DNA of 43,014 bases, from the NCBI GenBank assembly GCA_020852965.1, contig JADYZV010000076.1:1-43014 (forward strand). Reading direction: 5' to 3'. The stretch comes from Pirellulaceae bacterium. Lineage in GTDB: Bacteria; Planctomycetota; Planctomycetia; Pirellulales; Pirellulaceae. Within the stretch, counting starts at the first letter, position 1, and every line of letters starts with the position of its first letter. The position numbers and the translations under genes are program-made. Below, in pieces: positions 9,110-18,718 of this stretch. The notes beneath the pieces were generated by a model, which made no database searches, was not told the origin of the DNA, and was given only the letters and a program-made list of their open reading frames with translations.

Positions 9110-9724
9110 ATGCCTACTGCTACGCTAGAAGGAATTTTGGAGCAAGCCGACCAAGTCGTCGTGCTTGACATGGTACAACGCAGCATCGCGCTCGGGCTAG
9201 ACGCCGCGCCACCTCACGAGCCGATCGTCGATTACCACACACCTGCCTTGCGGCGGCCGTGTGCTTCGATTGTCACACTGCGGCAAAATGGGCAAGTCAT
9301 CGGCTACGCCGGCACGATCGAACCGAAGGCAGCCCTTATCAGCGATGTATGCCATAATGCCTACGAGGCGGCCAAACATGCCGCGCAACGTTCGTTCGAC
9401 CGGGAATCGCTCACGGTCGAAGTGTGCTTGGTGCGTGAAGTTGCGTGCGTAAATGCACACTCATTGGATGAAGTGTGCAATCAACTCAAAGCTGGAGAGC
9501 ATGGCGTGCTTTTACATCACTCGAACGGGGCCGCCACGTTGACGCCCGACAAGTGGAATGAAACACCGGAGCCCTACGATTTCATGCGCCAGCTGTGCGA
9601 CAAAGCTGGTGTGGCATGCGACGAATGGCCCAGCGACCTGCATGCAACCCTCTACCGGATTGAGGCCTTGCCACCGGTGGAAGTACTGCTGATGGACAGC
9701 GAGCGACCAAATAAACCACGCTAG
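9110..9724 (+). CDS. AMMECR1-domain protein
   Basis: The 204-residue product aligns by eye with the AMMECR1 domain, a small alpha/beta fold found in bacteria, archaea and eukaryotes whose biochemical role is still unclear. The core runs from ASIVTLRQNGQVIGYAGTIE (about residues 52-71) through ISDVCHNAYEAAKHAAQRSF to LTVEVCLVREV. It ends with GEHGVLLHHSNGAATLTPD, equivalent to the 'dGlvl...g.atlLPqV' segment of the family. The usual LRGCIG hexapeptide reads VIGYAG here, so the highly conserved Cys and Arg are absent. The gene stands alone, with a GGAG-containing leader and repeats behind it. The family call is fairly secure; function is unknown. Confidence 0.75.
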   Translation: MPTATLEGILEQADQVVVLDMVQRSIALGLDAAPPHEPIVDYHTPALRRPCASIVTLRQNGQVIGYAGTIEPKAALISDVCHNAYEAAKHAAQRSFDRESLTVEVCLVREVACVNAHSLDEVCNQLKAGEHGVLLHHSNGAATLTPDKWNETPEPYDFMRQLCDKAGVACDEWPSDLHATLYRIEALPPVEVLLMDSERPNKPR

Positions 9725-9857
9725 TTCGACGAAGGATGTTCACTCAGCGTCTTTACCTAGCCAGTCGCTCGAGGGTATCGACCGTTATAAATAACCGCTA
9801 TAAATATAGGAGCAATTGCTAGCTTAATGAGCAGGCTGCAGTTGGCGATGCATATCC

Positions 9858-9985
9858 CCAACGACGGCGGAGCGTCGAGCCACAGGTGCACATCCAACGA
9901 CGGCGGAGCGTCGAGCCACATTGGACCTACCCCTGCGAGCTTGCTCGCAGGGGAATCGCTGCCGACGGTGGTGCGTCGAGGTTGT
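9858..9985. repeat. Cluster of family B repeats around a perfect hairpin
   Basis: Two copies of a 27-base element with core CGACGGCGGAGCGTCG and tail AGCCACA lie at 9858-9884 and 9894-9920. A decayed third copy is at about 9961-9985. Between them, 9930-9953 is a perfect 11-bp inverted repeat, CCCCTGCGAGC-TT-GCTCGCAGGGG, with the GCTTG centre of family A. The cluster fills most of the gap between the AMMECR1 gene and the hemerythrin gene. Other family B copies are at 38007-38034 (reverse), 38260-38284 and 41019-41048. Confidence 0.85.
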
Positions 9986-10023
9986 CTATCGCCCGCGCAA
10001 ACCGTTTTCTTGACTCGTAGCAA

Positions 10024-10029
10024 GAGGAG
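10024..10029 (+). promoter_or_regulatory. Ribosome binding site choosing the second ATG of the hemerythrin gene
   Basis: GAGGAG directly abuts the ATG at 10030, which is too close for initiation, but stands nine bases before the ATG at 10039. The later start is therefore preferred. Confidence 0.6.
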
Positions 10030-10038
10030 ATGTCGACG

Positions 10039-10521
10039 ATGCCAACCGACTCGGACAAACTCAGTATACTTTTCGCGCGATGGAAAGACGAGCACCGCCA
10101 AATCGATGCTCGTGTGGCGGAACTCTGCCAGTGGATCCATAGCCAAGGAAAGATTGTGTCACCACCCTTCTTGCGCGCTGCCCAAAAACTAGGAGAGCTG
10201 CGCGATCAGCTCGAGACGCACTTCGTCATGGAAGATGAGTTGGGCCGTTTGCTGGCAGACGCTCGTGGTGGCATGACAGCGGAAATCGACAGCATTCGCC
10301 ACCAGCACGACCGCCAGCACACTATTCTGCTCGAACGACTCGGACGGTTAATCCATAGCTTGGGAACCGCCGAACCAGAATTCGATAGCTGGGATGCGGC
10401 CACTGATGAATTCGAGTTGTTTGTCGACAAGCTGGAGCAACATGAAGAACGGGAAGCAGAATCGGTTGGTTGGCTATCGGTAAACGCGGTGAGCAATGAC
10501 ATGCACGATGAGAGTGGCTAG
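10039..10521 (+). CDS. Hemerythrin-like (HHE) cation-binding protein
   Basis: The 160-residue protein is predicted to be a four-helix bundle with the His/Glu pattern of hemerythrin-type HHE domains, which bind a di-iron centre. Candidate ligands are His in WKDEHRQID, His and Glu in LETHFVMEDELG, the pair in IRHQHDRQHTIL, and His/Glu in LEQHEEREAES. Bacterial members sense or carry oxygen or nitric oxide, or buffer iron; the sequence does not say which. There is no signal peptide, so it should be cytoplasmic. It appears to be a single-gene unit behind a repeat cluster. Confidence 0.75.
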   Translation: MPTDSDKLSILFARWKDEHRQIDARVAELCQWIHSQGKIVSPPFLRAAQKLGELRDQLETHFVMEDELGRLLADARGGMTAEIDSIRHQHDRQHTILLERLGRLIHSLGTAEPEFDSWDAATDEFELFVDKLEQHEEREAESVGWLSVNAVSNDMHDESG

Positions 10522-10558
10522 CAATAGTCGAACACTCGACTGAGGCGCATTCGCGTTT

Positions 10559-11430
10559 TTAGGGCGTCTGTTTTGGTTTCCAATTGAGAGGTGCATCGAA
10601 CAGTCCAGGCCCAGCGATGAAATCTACGTTAGTTCCATCGATCGATGCCTTCCAAAGGTTGAATTTCGGCACACCGCTATAGCCATCCGGCCATTGTTCC
10701 TATCAACAGGAATGCTCCTACGCTCGCTTGCCGTAGAGTAAATAACGTGCGTTCCATCGGCACTAAAGTATGGATTGAATGCAAACTCCTCGTCAATGGT
10801 TAGTTGCCGAAAGTTGGTGCCATCGGCATCAATTATGCAAATTACCCCACCGGTCCCCCAGTTTGCCGCCATCCCACCCCAGTTGTAAGTCTTGTCGCGA
10901 GCAAAGACGATCCGTTCTCCGTCGGGGGAATATTTTCCAGACGTGTCGTTTGCATCAATATCGGTCAATTGCTCCTTTGAATTCCCATTGCGGTCCATCG
11001 TAAAGATGTGATCGGCGCGGTCACCTGGCACGCCTGCAGAATACACGATACGCCGACCGTCAGGGGAAAAACTAGCAGAAGTCTCGTAATCTGGTGTCTC
11101 GGCAATGCGGGAGACTATGCGGCTGCGCACGTCGAGTAAGTACAAGTCGCGTCCGCCGGCTCCAACTGCGTTAAAGACAATTGTGTCATCCATCGGAGCG
11201 ACTGCAACCGTCGTGTCTTGCTGGCCTATTGCGCGATAGTGGTCACGTGGTGAACCGAACGGACATCCAGACAGGCTGACTAAGAATGCGAATAGAAATA
11301 TTCGAAAACCAATCGGATAAGAAACTTGTTGAAACCTTGGACCTACAGACGCTATGGCCTTCGAAAATACGAGTGGCCCAACTACCGTTTTCCGCGTAAC
11401 TCGCAACATAGAACCCTGCTTTCCAGGCAT
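10559..11430 (-). pseudogene. Frameshifted WD40/TolB-like beta-propeller lipoprotein
   Basis: From ATG 11430 (or 11409) the frame gives a long N-region, a hydrophobic segment and the lipobox LSGC (Cys56). TolB/WD40-like beta-propeller blades follow, with motifs such as TSASFSPDGRRIVYSAG, TSGKYSPDGERIVFARD and NPYFSADGTHVIYS. This frame stops at 10624 after a tail unlike a propeller. In another frame, from about 10700 to a TAA at 10559-10561, the reading is EQWPDGYSGVPKFNLW, then KASIDGTNVDFIAGPGLFD, an obvious blade continuation. Restoring one base in the CC pair at about 10699-10700 would join the two frames. The gene is therefore either recently inactivated or carries an assembly error. If intact, it would be an outer-envelope lipoprotein of unknown partner. 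Confidence 0.75.
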
Positions 11431-11601
11431 GACTCCCTTGCGAATCCTATGAGTTTAGGACCCACGATTTGTGGATAGCTGAATTGCTTTTCCAAACATA
11501 CATACAAACTCAAACTCGCAAACAACATGATACAATGCGAGATCGGAAAAACCATTGGTTATTACACCGTCTTTCCCGTGCTTAGTAGACAAAGCCCCAG
11601 C

Positions 11602-12540
11602 ATGACCCTGTTGTACTACGATCCAATATTCCAAGAACACGTCACCGGAGATCACCCAGAGAACCCCGGGCGACTGTCGGCCGTAATGCACAACCTACAT
11701 TTCAATGGCTTCGATTCGAAATGCGCTCGTCCTGCCTGGCAACCAGCCACGATCGAGCAATTGAGCTACGTTCACGCGCCCGCGTACATCGCCTCGGTCG
11801 AGCGTTATGCGACTGCCGGTGGCGGTCGCATAGAGGTCGATACCGTAGCATGCCCGCGCTCCTACGAAGTGGCCAGACATGGGGCCGGCGCGGTCTGCGA
11901 TGCGGTCGGACAAGTGCTGTCGGGGACGGATAAAAACGCATTCTGTTTGGTGCGTCCTCCCGGACACCATGCCTTGGCCGATGCTCCGATGGGCTTTTGC
12001 TTGTTCAACCATGTGGCAATTGGCGCGCGTGCCGCGCAGCGCGAACATGGCATCGAACGGGTATTGGTCGTCGACTTCGATGTCCATCACGGCAATGGAA
12101 CTCAAGACATTTTCTATGATGATGCCAGCGTCGGCTTTTTCTCGATGCATCGCTTTCCATTTTATCCCGGCAGCGGAGCGGCCAACGAACGTGGCACAGG
12201 CGAGGGAGCCGGAGCGACTTGGAATTTGCCGATCGCCGCCAACACTCCAGCCAGCGAACAGCTCGCACTCTTCGCTGACGAATTAGCGCAGTTCGCCGAT
12301 CGCATCCAACCTCAGCTCGTCATGTTGAGCGCCGGCTTCGACAGCCACCGAGACGATCCCGTCGGTGGGTTGGGACTAGCCAGCGACGATTTTCGCGCGC
12401 TGACGAAAACGGTTCTGGAAATCGCCCAAACCCATGCAAGTGGACGACTTATCAGCCTGTTAGAAGGTGGCTACAACCCTCAAGCGCTGGCCGAGTGTGT
12501 TGAAATTCATATCGCTGAGTTGCTCGCCGGGGCTGGGTAA
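11602..12540 (+). CDS. Histone deacetylase-family hydrolase (acetylpolyamine/acetoin type)
   Basis: The 312-residue product belongs to the arginase/deacetylase fold family, zinc enzymes that remove acetyl groups from lysine, polyamines or similar amides. The N-terminus reads DHPENPGRLSAV and the active-site His pair is in RPPGHHA (residues 122-123). Zinc ligands are Asp160 and His162 in VDFDVHHGNGTQD and Asp247 in LSAGFDSHRDDP. The LEGGYN motif near the C-terminus carries the usual glycine-rich loop. All key residues are intact. Starting at 11602 places the family's typical first strand (MTLLYYDP) at the N-terminus; an upstream ATG at 11527 adds 25 unrelated residues. The substrate cannot be told from sequence. 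It is divergent from the broken lipoprotein gene. Confidence 0.9.
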   Translation: MTLLYYDPIFQEHVTGDHPENPGRLSAVMHNLHFNGFDSKCARPAWQPATIEQLSYVHAPAYIASVERYATAGGGRIEVDTVACPRSYEVARHGAGAVCDAVGQVLSGTDKNAFCLVRPPGHHALADAPMGFCLFNHVAIGARAAQREHGIERVLVVDFDVHHGNGTQDIFYDDASVGFFSMHRFPFYPGSGAANERGTGEGAGATWNLPIAANTPASEQLALFADELAQFADRIQPQLVMLSAGFDSHRDDPVGGLGLASDDFRALTKTVLEIAQTHASGRLISLLEGGYNPQALAECVEIHIAELLAGAG

Positions 12541-12674
12541 AGGGGGCTGGAGTGAGTTGCGGCTGGCGGCCCTTTGGGCGCTTTGCACAATTGACTCCTG
12601 ACACCTTCGTTGATTTTCACAGCCAAGGAGTGGCGAGCTATTGATTACAATTTCACTTTTCGAACTGAGTCAAG

Positions 12675-13430
12675 ATGCCTGAGTGGGCGTGGTATGCACT
12701 ATTGGTCCCAGCGGGCTTTATCGCTGGGATTGTCAATACGATCGCCGGAGGTGGCTCGTTCCTAACGCTCCCAGCGCTGATGTTCGTGTGTGGCATGGAA
12801 CCGAAGATCGCCAATGGAACCAATCGAGTCGCCATCTTGCTGTCGTCTGCTTCGGCGGCGGCGACTTTCCATCGCCACGGGCACCTCGACAAGAAGTTGG
12901 CGATTCGTTTGGCCATCCCGACTCTATTGGGCGTCCCGATCGGCGCCTTGTTGGCTATCCGTCTGCCGTCGGACGCATTTCGCCCCATTTTCGGTGTACT
13001 GTTCTTGACCATGGCGCTCGTGCTCATCTTGAACCCAGGGCGCATGACCGACAAGAGTGTGCTCTATCCAGGCGCAGCGAAGTTCGTATCCCCCATCTTC
13101 TTCGGCATCGGCGTCTATGTAGGCTTCATCCAAGCTGGCATGGGGATGCTCTTGCTGATGGCGATGAGCCTGATTCGCTCAGGTGATTTAGTGGGCGCCA
13201 ATGCCATCAAGAACCTCATTGGCTTCACCGTGACGCTCGTCGCCATGCTATTTTTCGTGGCCAACGGACTGGTCGACTGGGTTCCCGCACTCGTCATGGC
13301 CGTGGGCAACGCGGCCGGCGGCGTGGTAGGTGCCAAATTGGCTATTAATAAAGGGAATAAACTGGTGGTGGTCTTTCTGGTCGTCGTCATGGTCGCCACC
13401 GGCATCCAACTGCTATGGCCCACAGGCTAG
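12675..13430 (+). CDS. TauE/SafE (TSUP) family permease
   Basis: The 251-residue membrane protein matches the TauE/SafE (sulfite exporter, formerly DUF81) family, with about eight helices in two inverted halves. The first half begins VPAGFIAGIVNTIAGGGSFL, carrying the family glycine-rich motif. A second related segment is GVYVGFIQAGMGMLLLMAMS near residues 152-171. Members move sulfite, sulfoacetate or other small organosulfur or carboxylate anions across the inner membrane. Nothing nearby points to a substrate. The start has only a weak ribosome binding site. Length is normal for the family. Confidence 0.9.
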   Translation: MPEWAWYALLVPAGFIAGIVNTIAGGGSFLTLPALMFVCGMEPKIANGTNRVAILLSSASAAATFHRHGHLDKKLAIRLAIPTLLGVPIGALLAIRLPSDAFRPIFGVLFLTMALVLILNPGRMTDKSVLYPGAAKFVSPIFFGIGVYVGFIQAGMGMLLLMAMSLIRSGDLVGANAIKNLIGFTVTLVAMLFFVANGLVDWVPALVMAVGNAAGGVVGAKLAINKGNKLVVVFLVVVMVATGIQLLWPTG

Positions 13431-13612
13431 CGGCTTTAAAAGTAGCGGTGAAAGCTTCGATTCCCTAAAGTTTCGATTCACGAAGTGCGCCAGCGACTTA
13501 GTCAACAGCAGGCTGCTTTGCTGTTCACCAGCAGGGCAATTGGTGTACAATGAAGACTGGCGCACTTACCATAGCGACATCTCTTTCCCGCCCCTTCGCA
13601 GGCCGCCGACCG

Positions 13613-16600
13613 ATGAAATTCAACTACGCTTGTCGCCATCAGCCAAGGTTGCTTTGGCGTTGCTCGATACGAACTCTGGGGCTTGTTGTGGTACTTGTAA
13701 GCGCCCTTTCGTTGGACAACCTGCTTGTCGGCGACGAGCCATCTCAAGATCGACCATCGACCATTCCGCAGCATGAGCTCGCTTTTTTTGAGCAATTCAT
13801 CCGCCCGCTGTTGATTGAGCATTGCTACGAATGCCATGGAGATCAGGATCAAAGTGGCGGATTGCGACTCGATTCACGCACCGCTTGGCAGGCTGGTGGA
13901 GACAGCGGTGCCTTGCTAACGGCCGGCAAACCCAATGAGAGTCGCTTGGTCGAGGCGGTTCGCTACGAAAATCTCGATTTGCAGATGCCCCCTAGTGGAA
14001 AGCTATCTGCCGAGCAGATCGCTGCGATCGAGCAATGGGTCACCTTGGGAGCACCCGACCCGCGTGATGGCCCGGCCCAGACGGACAGCACGGATGCAGC
14101 TCACGAAAGCGACGGAGAGGGGGCTGCGCAACACAAGCCGCTCAAGGGAATGAGTGTCGAAGATGGACGCAAGTTCTGGTCGTTCAAACCGCTGAGCAAC
14201 CCTGCCGTACCGTCGCCACGCGATCGAGCCTGGGTGAACACAGCCGTCGATGCCTTTGTGCTCTCTCAGCTCGAAGCAGCGGGCATCGCGCCTGCGCCCC
14301 CAGCCGACAAACGCGACTTAATTCGCCGCGTCACCTTCAACTTGATTGGCCTGCCTCCCACGCCGAACGAAGTCCAAGACTTTTTAGCCGACGACTCCGA
14401 CGATGCTTTTCAACAAGTATGCGAACGCTTGCTCGCCTCTCCAGAATATGGTGAACGCTGGGGGCGCCATTGGTTAGACGTCGCCCGCTACGCCGACTCG
14501 AATGGCCTGGATGAAAACATCGCATTGGGCAATGCATGGCGCTACCGCGACTATGTCATCCATGCGTTCAATGACGACAAACCCTTCGATCGCTTTTTGA
14601 TCGAACAGCTCGCCGGCGACCTTGTCGACGAGCCGACGGTCGAATCGTTGACGGCGACGGGCTTTCTGGTGCTCGGTGCCAAGGTCCTCGCCGAGCCCGA
14701 TGTCGAGAAGTTGATGATGGATACGATCGATGAGCAGATCGATGCTACCAGCAAAGCCTTCTTGGGTTTAACATTCGGCTGCGCACGTTGCCACGACCAT
14801 AAATTCGATCCGGTTTTGCAGAGCGACTATTACTCACTCGCTGCCATTTTCAAAAGCACGCGCACTTTTGACGGCAACAATATGGGTGCCATTAAGTTCT
14901 GGAACGAATACCAGTTGGGGTCGGCCAGTGAACTTGAGGCGCTCAAACCGATCGAGGCCGAGATCGCCGCGAAGAAGAGTGCAGCGAACTCATTTAAAGC
15001 CCAGGCCATGAAGCAGATCGCCGACGCTGCCATCGCCGCTGCTCCGAAATATTTTGGCATCGCCAGCTTGCTCCCACCGCGACCAACTCTCCCCGAGGTC
15101 GAACCGCTTGCCACGCAGCACGGGCTGCACGCCCGCATGCTGCACCACGCCCGCGTGCAACTCGAGCTGCGACGCGACGATCCGGCAGTTGCTCAGTGGC
15201 AACAACTGCTTGAACAGCAGCAATCGCCTGAGACCATCGAGCAGCACTTTGCGGAGTTGTTGCTCCTTGCCCAACAACCAGAGGCCCAGCAACCAGAAAC
15301 TCAACAACCAGCGAGCGCGTCGGGACCGTCGCCAAGCTCGAATGCAGAGCCGGCTCCAGATGTAGATACAGAACGCGCCCCAGCGCCACGAAAAAACAAA
15401 TTAATTTCTGCCGATACCGCCAGTCGTGAAATTGCTGCGCACTTACAGAAACTGCTTCCCGAACTGTTAACGGTCCCGGTGCAACCCGAATTTGCTTTTG
15501 ACGAAGAGACGTTGATAGCCTACTACGCGCTGATGGAAGAAGCGCGTGTGGTCGAAAGTGGCGCGCCCGATCCACCTGCGGTGATGGGCGTCTGCGATGG
15601 GCAAGTGCGGACCACGCTTCCTATTCACATTCGCGGCAGCCATCGCAATCTGGGAGAGCCCGTACCGCGTGGCTTCCCCGTCGCCCTGCGAACGTCAACC
15701 GTAGAACCCGTTTTTCCTCGCAGGCAAAGTGGTCGCATGGAGTTGGCTCGGTGGATGGCCAGTAGCCAGCATCCACTGACCGCACGCGTTTACGTGAATC
15801 GCATCTGGCGTTGGCACTTCGGTCGCGGTCTCGTCGCCTCGACCGAAAACTTCGGAGTTCTCGGTGATGCTCCTTCGCACCCAGAATTGCTCGATTGGTT
15901 GGCACGCTACTTCATTGAATCGGGTTGGTCGACCAAAGACCTACATCGTCTGCTGCTCGCTTCGAGCGTCTATCAGATGGCGTCGACGAATCCGCAGGCG
16001 GAAAAAGCTGAGCAGCTCGATCCCGAAAACCGTTGGCTGTGGAAGTTCCGCCGCCAACGCTTGGAAGCCGAGCAACTTCGCGACGCCATGCTGGCGGTTT
16101 CCGATCGCTTAGACTTCACTGCAGGCGGTAAAACAGTACCGCTGCGCAATCGTCAATTTGTCTTCAACCACACCTCGCAAGACTATACCACGTATGAGAG
16201 CTTGCGCCGCGCAGTCTATCTGCCGATCATTCGCAATAATATCTACACACTCTTCGAGCAGTTCGATTTCCCTGACCCAACCATGCCCACCGGCTCTCGT
16301 CAGCAAACGGTCGTCGCCCCCCAAGCCCTATTGATGCTCAACGACGAGCTCGTGATGGACTCGGCCGATGCCTTGGCTGCTCGCGTTCGGCGTGACTATT
16401 CGCAAACGAATGAACGGATCGAGTCGGTTTATCGCTTGGCGCTATGTCGAGAACCGGAGGCCGCCGAACTGAGTCGGGCGGCGATGTTCGTCCAGCGGCT
16501 GAGCGCGCGCTTCGCCGCTCCCGATAGTGGGCAAGCGGTATTGGATTCGGCCGATCAAAAGGCTTGGTCACTGTTTTGCCAGACCTTGTTGGCCAGCAAC

Positions 16601-16621
16601 GAGTTTATCGAGATAGATTGA
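13613..16621 (+). CDS. Secreted planctomycete cytochrome / DUF1549 / DUF1553 protein
   Basis: This large protein (1002 residues from the ATG at 13613) has the three-part layout common in Planctomycetes. After a signal segment (TLGLVVVLVSALSL) comes a PSCyt1-type cytochrome domain with one CXXCH haem motif (CYECHG, residues 71-75). A DUF1549 domain follows (from about WVNTAVDAFVLSQLEAAGI to CARCHDHKFDP, a second CXXCH), then a DUF1553 domain with RMELARWMASSQHPLTARVY and VNRIWRWHFGRGLV. A Gln/Pro-rich linker with 'QQPEAQQPETQQ' interrupts the middle (about residues 555-600). Such proteins are paired with DUF1501 proteins, as here with the next gene 196 bases on. Their function is unproven, possibly periplasmic electron transfer linked to polymer breakdown. 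The earlier ATG at 13550 would bury the signal peptide. Confidence 0.9.
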   Translation: MKFNYACRHQPRLLWRCSIRTLGLVVVLVSALSLDNLLVGDEPSQDRPSTIPQHELAFFEQFIRPLLIEHCYECHGDQDQSGGLRLDSRTAWQAGGDSGALLTAGKPNESRLVEAVRYENLDLQMPPSGKLSAEQIAAIEQWVTLGAPDPRDGPAQTDSTDAAHESDGEGAAQHKPLKGMSVEDGRKFWSFKPLSNPAVPSPRDRAWVNTAVDAFVLSQLEAAGIAPAPPADKRDLIRRVTFNLIGLPPTPNEVQDFLADDSDDAFQQVCERLLASPEYGERWGRHWLDVARYADSNGLDENIALGNAWRYRDYVIHAFNDDKPFDRFLIEQLAGDLVDEPTVESLTATGFLVLGAKVLAEPDVEKLMMDTIDEQIDATSKAFLGLTFGCARCHDHKFDPVLQSDYYSLAAIFKSTRTFDGNNMGAIKFWNEYQLGSASELEALKPIEAEIAAKKSAANSFKAQAMKQIADAAIAAAPKYFGIASLLPPRPTLPEVEPLATQHGLHARMLHHARVQLELRRDDPAVAQWQQLLEQQQSPETIEQHFAELLLLAQQPEAQQPETQQPASASGPSPSSNAEPAPDVDTERAPAPRKNKLISADTASREIAAHLQKLLPELLTVPVQPEFAFDEETLIAYYALMEEARVVESGAPDPPAVMGVCDGQVRTTLPIHIRGSHRNLGEPVPRGFPVALRTSTVEPVFPRRQSGRMELARWMASSQHPLTARVYVNRIWRWHFGRGLVASTENFGVLGDAPSHPELLDWLARYFIESGWSTKDLHRLLLASSVYQMASTNPQAEKAEQLDPENRWLWKFRRQRLEAEQLRDAMLAVSDRLDFTAGGKTVPLRNRQFVFNHTSQDYTTYESLRRAVYLPIIRNNIYTLFEQFDFPDPTMPTGSRQQTVVAPQALLMLNDELVMDSADALAARVRRDYSQTNERIESVYRLALCREPEAAELSRAAMFVQRLSARFAAPDSGQAVLDSADQKAWSLFCQTLLASNEFIEID

Positions 16622-16701
16622 TCGGCTAGGAAACGAGCACTGCGAGATATTGAGGATGAAATCACGCGATGTACTAAGCAATTCAAGGAGACCGGAGTCA
16701 G

Positions 16702-16733
16702 CGTTTCGTGTTCTTCGTGTTTTTCGTGGTCAA
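16702..16733 (+). repeat. 'ttcgtg' repeat tract between the PSCyt and DUF1501 genes
   Basis: The tract has three closely spaced TTCGTG steps and contains GTGTTTTTCGTGGTCAA, identical to 487-503. It lies in the 196-base gap between two genes that are usually paired in planctomycetes. Confidence 0.7.
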
Positions 16734-16817
16734 CAATCGAACGAAACCTGTGAACGTCACAAGTACTTTTACCATTAGCCGTCGTGGCGTTAGCCACAGC
16801 TATTTTAGGCAATACCA

Positions 16818-18263
16818 ATGTACGACCCCCATTCTCTGCTAGCTAACCGTCGCCAACTGCTGCAACAAACGGCCGTCGGCTTCGGCGGCGTTGCCCTGTC
16901 GGCGCTATTGAGCAGTCTCTCGCAGGCCGGGGACTCTGCTCGGACGGGTGATGCGGGTAACGTCCCCAATCCGCTGCACGCCAAGCCGCCGCACTTTGCA
17001 CCGCGCGCCAAGCGCGTAGTGTTTCTATTCATGAAGGGCGGCCCGTCCCACGTCGATACCTTCGACCCCAAGCCCGCATTGGATCGAGAGGATGGCAAGC
17101 CCCCGCCGTTTGCGCTTCCCGATGTGACCTTTGCCCCCACCGGCAACTTGCTCAAGAGCCCGTGGAAGTTCCAGCGATATGGTCAATCGGGTTTGCCGGT
17201 CAGCGATTTGTTCCCGAACGTCGCTCAACACGTGGACGACTTGTGCATCCTGCGCTCGGTGCATGGTACTAACCCTGCCCACGGCGGAGCGCTGCTGAAA
17301 CTTCATACTGGCAGCGATCAATTCGTGCGTCCCAGCATGGGTGCTTGGGTCACCTACGGCTTGGGGACAGAAAATGAAAACCTCCCCGCCTTTTTGACGC
17401 TGTGTCCTACATTGGCTCACGGAGGGGTCAACAATTGGGGTGCCGCTTTCCTCCCCGCACACTGCCAGGGAACCCCCATCGGCAACGCCAGCCTGCCGGC
17501 AAAACAAGCCGTCGTCAAACACGTCAGCAATCAACGCTATGCCCCCGATCTGCAGCGCGAACAGCTGGATTTGCTGCAAGCCATGAACCGGGATCACTTG
17601 GCCAGCCGAGGTCGAGATCAAGCGCTCGAGGGAAGACTGCAAAGCTTTGAATTGGCCTTTCGCATGCAAGCCACTATGCCTGAGATCCAAGACCTATCTC
17701 TCGAAACGGAAACCACGCAGCGACAATACGGTATCGACGATCCTGTCACCGAGAATTTCGGCCGCCAGTGCTTGATGGCTCGGCGTTTTCTCGAAGCCGG
17801 TGTGCGATTTGTGCAAGTCACCCATAGCGACAGCGACGTACAGTGGGACCAACATGGTGATCTCTATCGCGGCCACACCAAGAACGCATCGGAAGTGGAC
17901 AAGCCCATTGCAGGCTTCCTGCAAGACCTGAAGGATCGTGACTTGCTGCGCGACACCCTGGTGTTATGGGGGGGCGAATTTGGGCGTACTCCGACTGCTC
18001 AAGGGACCAACGGGCGCGACCACAATCCACACGGCTTTACGATGTGGATGGCCGGTGGAGGAGTGAAGGGGGGCATGGCTTATGGAGCCACCGATGAATT
18101 CGGCTACTACGCCATCGAAAACAAGATGCACATCAACGATTTGCACGCTACGCTGCTGCACATCCTGGGAATCGATCACGAACGCCTCACCTTCCGCTAC
18201 GCCGGTCGCGATTTTCGCTTGACCGACGTCGCCGGAAACGTCGCCAAAGATATCCTTGCATGA
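16818..18263 (+). CDS. Tat-exported DUF1501 family protein
   Basis: The 481-residue product starts with a twin-arginine signal (NRRQLLQQTAVGFGGVALSA, arginines 11-12). It continues as a DUF1501 protein, a family related to the alkaline phosphatase/sulfatase fold. Landmarks are KRVVFLFMKGGPSHVDTFDPK (metal-site-like, residues 63-83), LCILRSVHGTNPAHGGA, VRFVQVTHSDSDVQWDQHGD and VLWGGEFGRTPTAQGTNGRDHNPHGF. The His/Asp-rich segments suggest a metal-dependent hydrolase site. It follows the PSCyt/DUF1549/DUF1553 gene in the standard planctomycete pairing, so the two exported proteins likely act together in the periplasm. The substrate is unknown. Confidence 0.92.
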   Translation: MYDPHSLLANRRQLLQQTAVGFGGVALSALLSSLSQAGDSARTGDAGNVPNPLHAKPPHFAPRAKRVVFLFMKGGPSHVDTFDPKPALDREDGKPPPFALPDVTFAPTGNLLKSPWKFQRYGQSGLPVSDLFPNVAQHVDDLCILRSVHGTNPAHGGALLKLHTGSDQFVRPSMGAWVTYGLGTENENLPAFLTLCPTLAHGGVNNWGAAFLPAHCQGTPIGNASLPAKQAVVKHVSNQRYAPDLQREQLDLLQAMNRDHLASRGRDQALEGRLQSFELAFRMQATMPEIQDLSLETETTQRQYGIDDPVTENFGRQCLMARRFLEAGVRFVQVTHSDSDVQWDQHGDLYRGHTKNASEVDKPIAGFLQDLKDRDLLRDTLVLWGGEFGRTPTAQGTNGRDHNPHGFTMWMAGGGVKGGMAYGATDEFGYYAIENKMHINDLHATLLHILGIDHERLTFRYAGRDFRLTDVAGNVAKDILA

Positions 18264-18718
18264 CTTTTTCAAGCTCACACAGGCTTTAGCCCGCTCTCGT
18301 CGAATGTCATCACCGAAGCATATTCGATCATTCTATAGGCGAACCTCCCTGCCACTCACCACGTCGACCGCTCGTCGTACCAAAGCGAAAGGACTGAATT
18401 GTCGTGTCCCGACAACCTCTCCCGTCTCGCAACTTGCAGACCAGACACCCATTGTGTACCATTAGGTATAGAACTTAACGTCAGCGATCCATCCGAAAAG
18501 CGGTTTATTTCTGTAACGTAGAACGCACATTCCGTGCTCTGTAGCTCTTCGAAACCATGAACTCGGGCTTCGGCGGACTTCGCCAAGGACAGTGCCTACT
18601 ACTATGGCGAACACGTTCATACTTTGGCGGACGAATCATGAACAGCGATAGCCGAGATCGACTCCCGCGTTTCAGCCTGCATTGCTTGCCGCCCGCCAGT
18701 TGCTTGAGGTTTGCGCCG
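18264..18718. other. Intergenic region with small hairpins, no gene seen
   Basis: About 455 bases lie before the next signal peptide start. Two small inverted repeats are visible: TTGTCG-TGTCC-CGACAA at about 18398-18414 and GGCGGACTTCGCC near 18572-18584. A start at 18557 would extend the following gene by 54 residues of low protein likeness, so I treat that stretch as non-coding. Confidence 0.45.
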
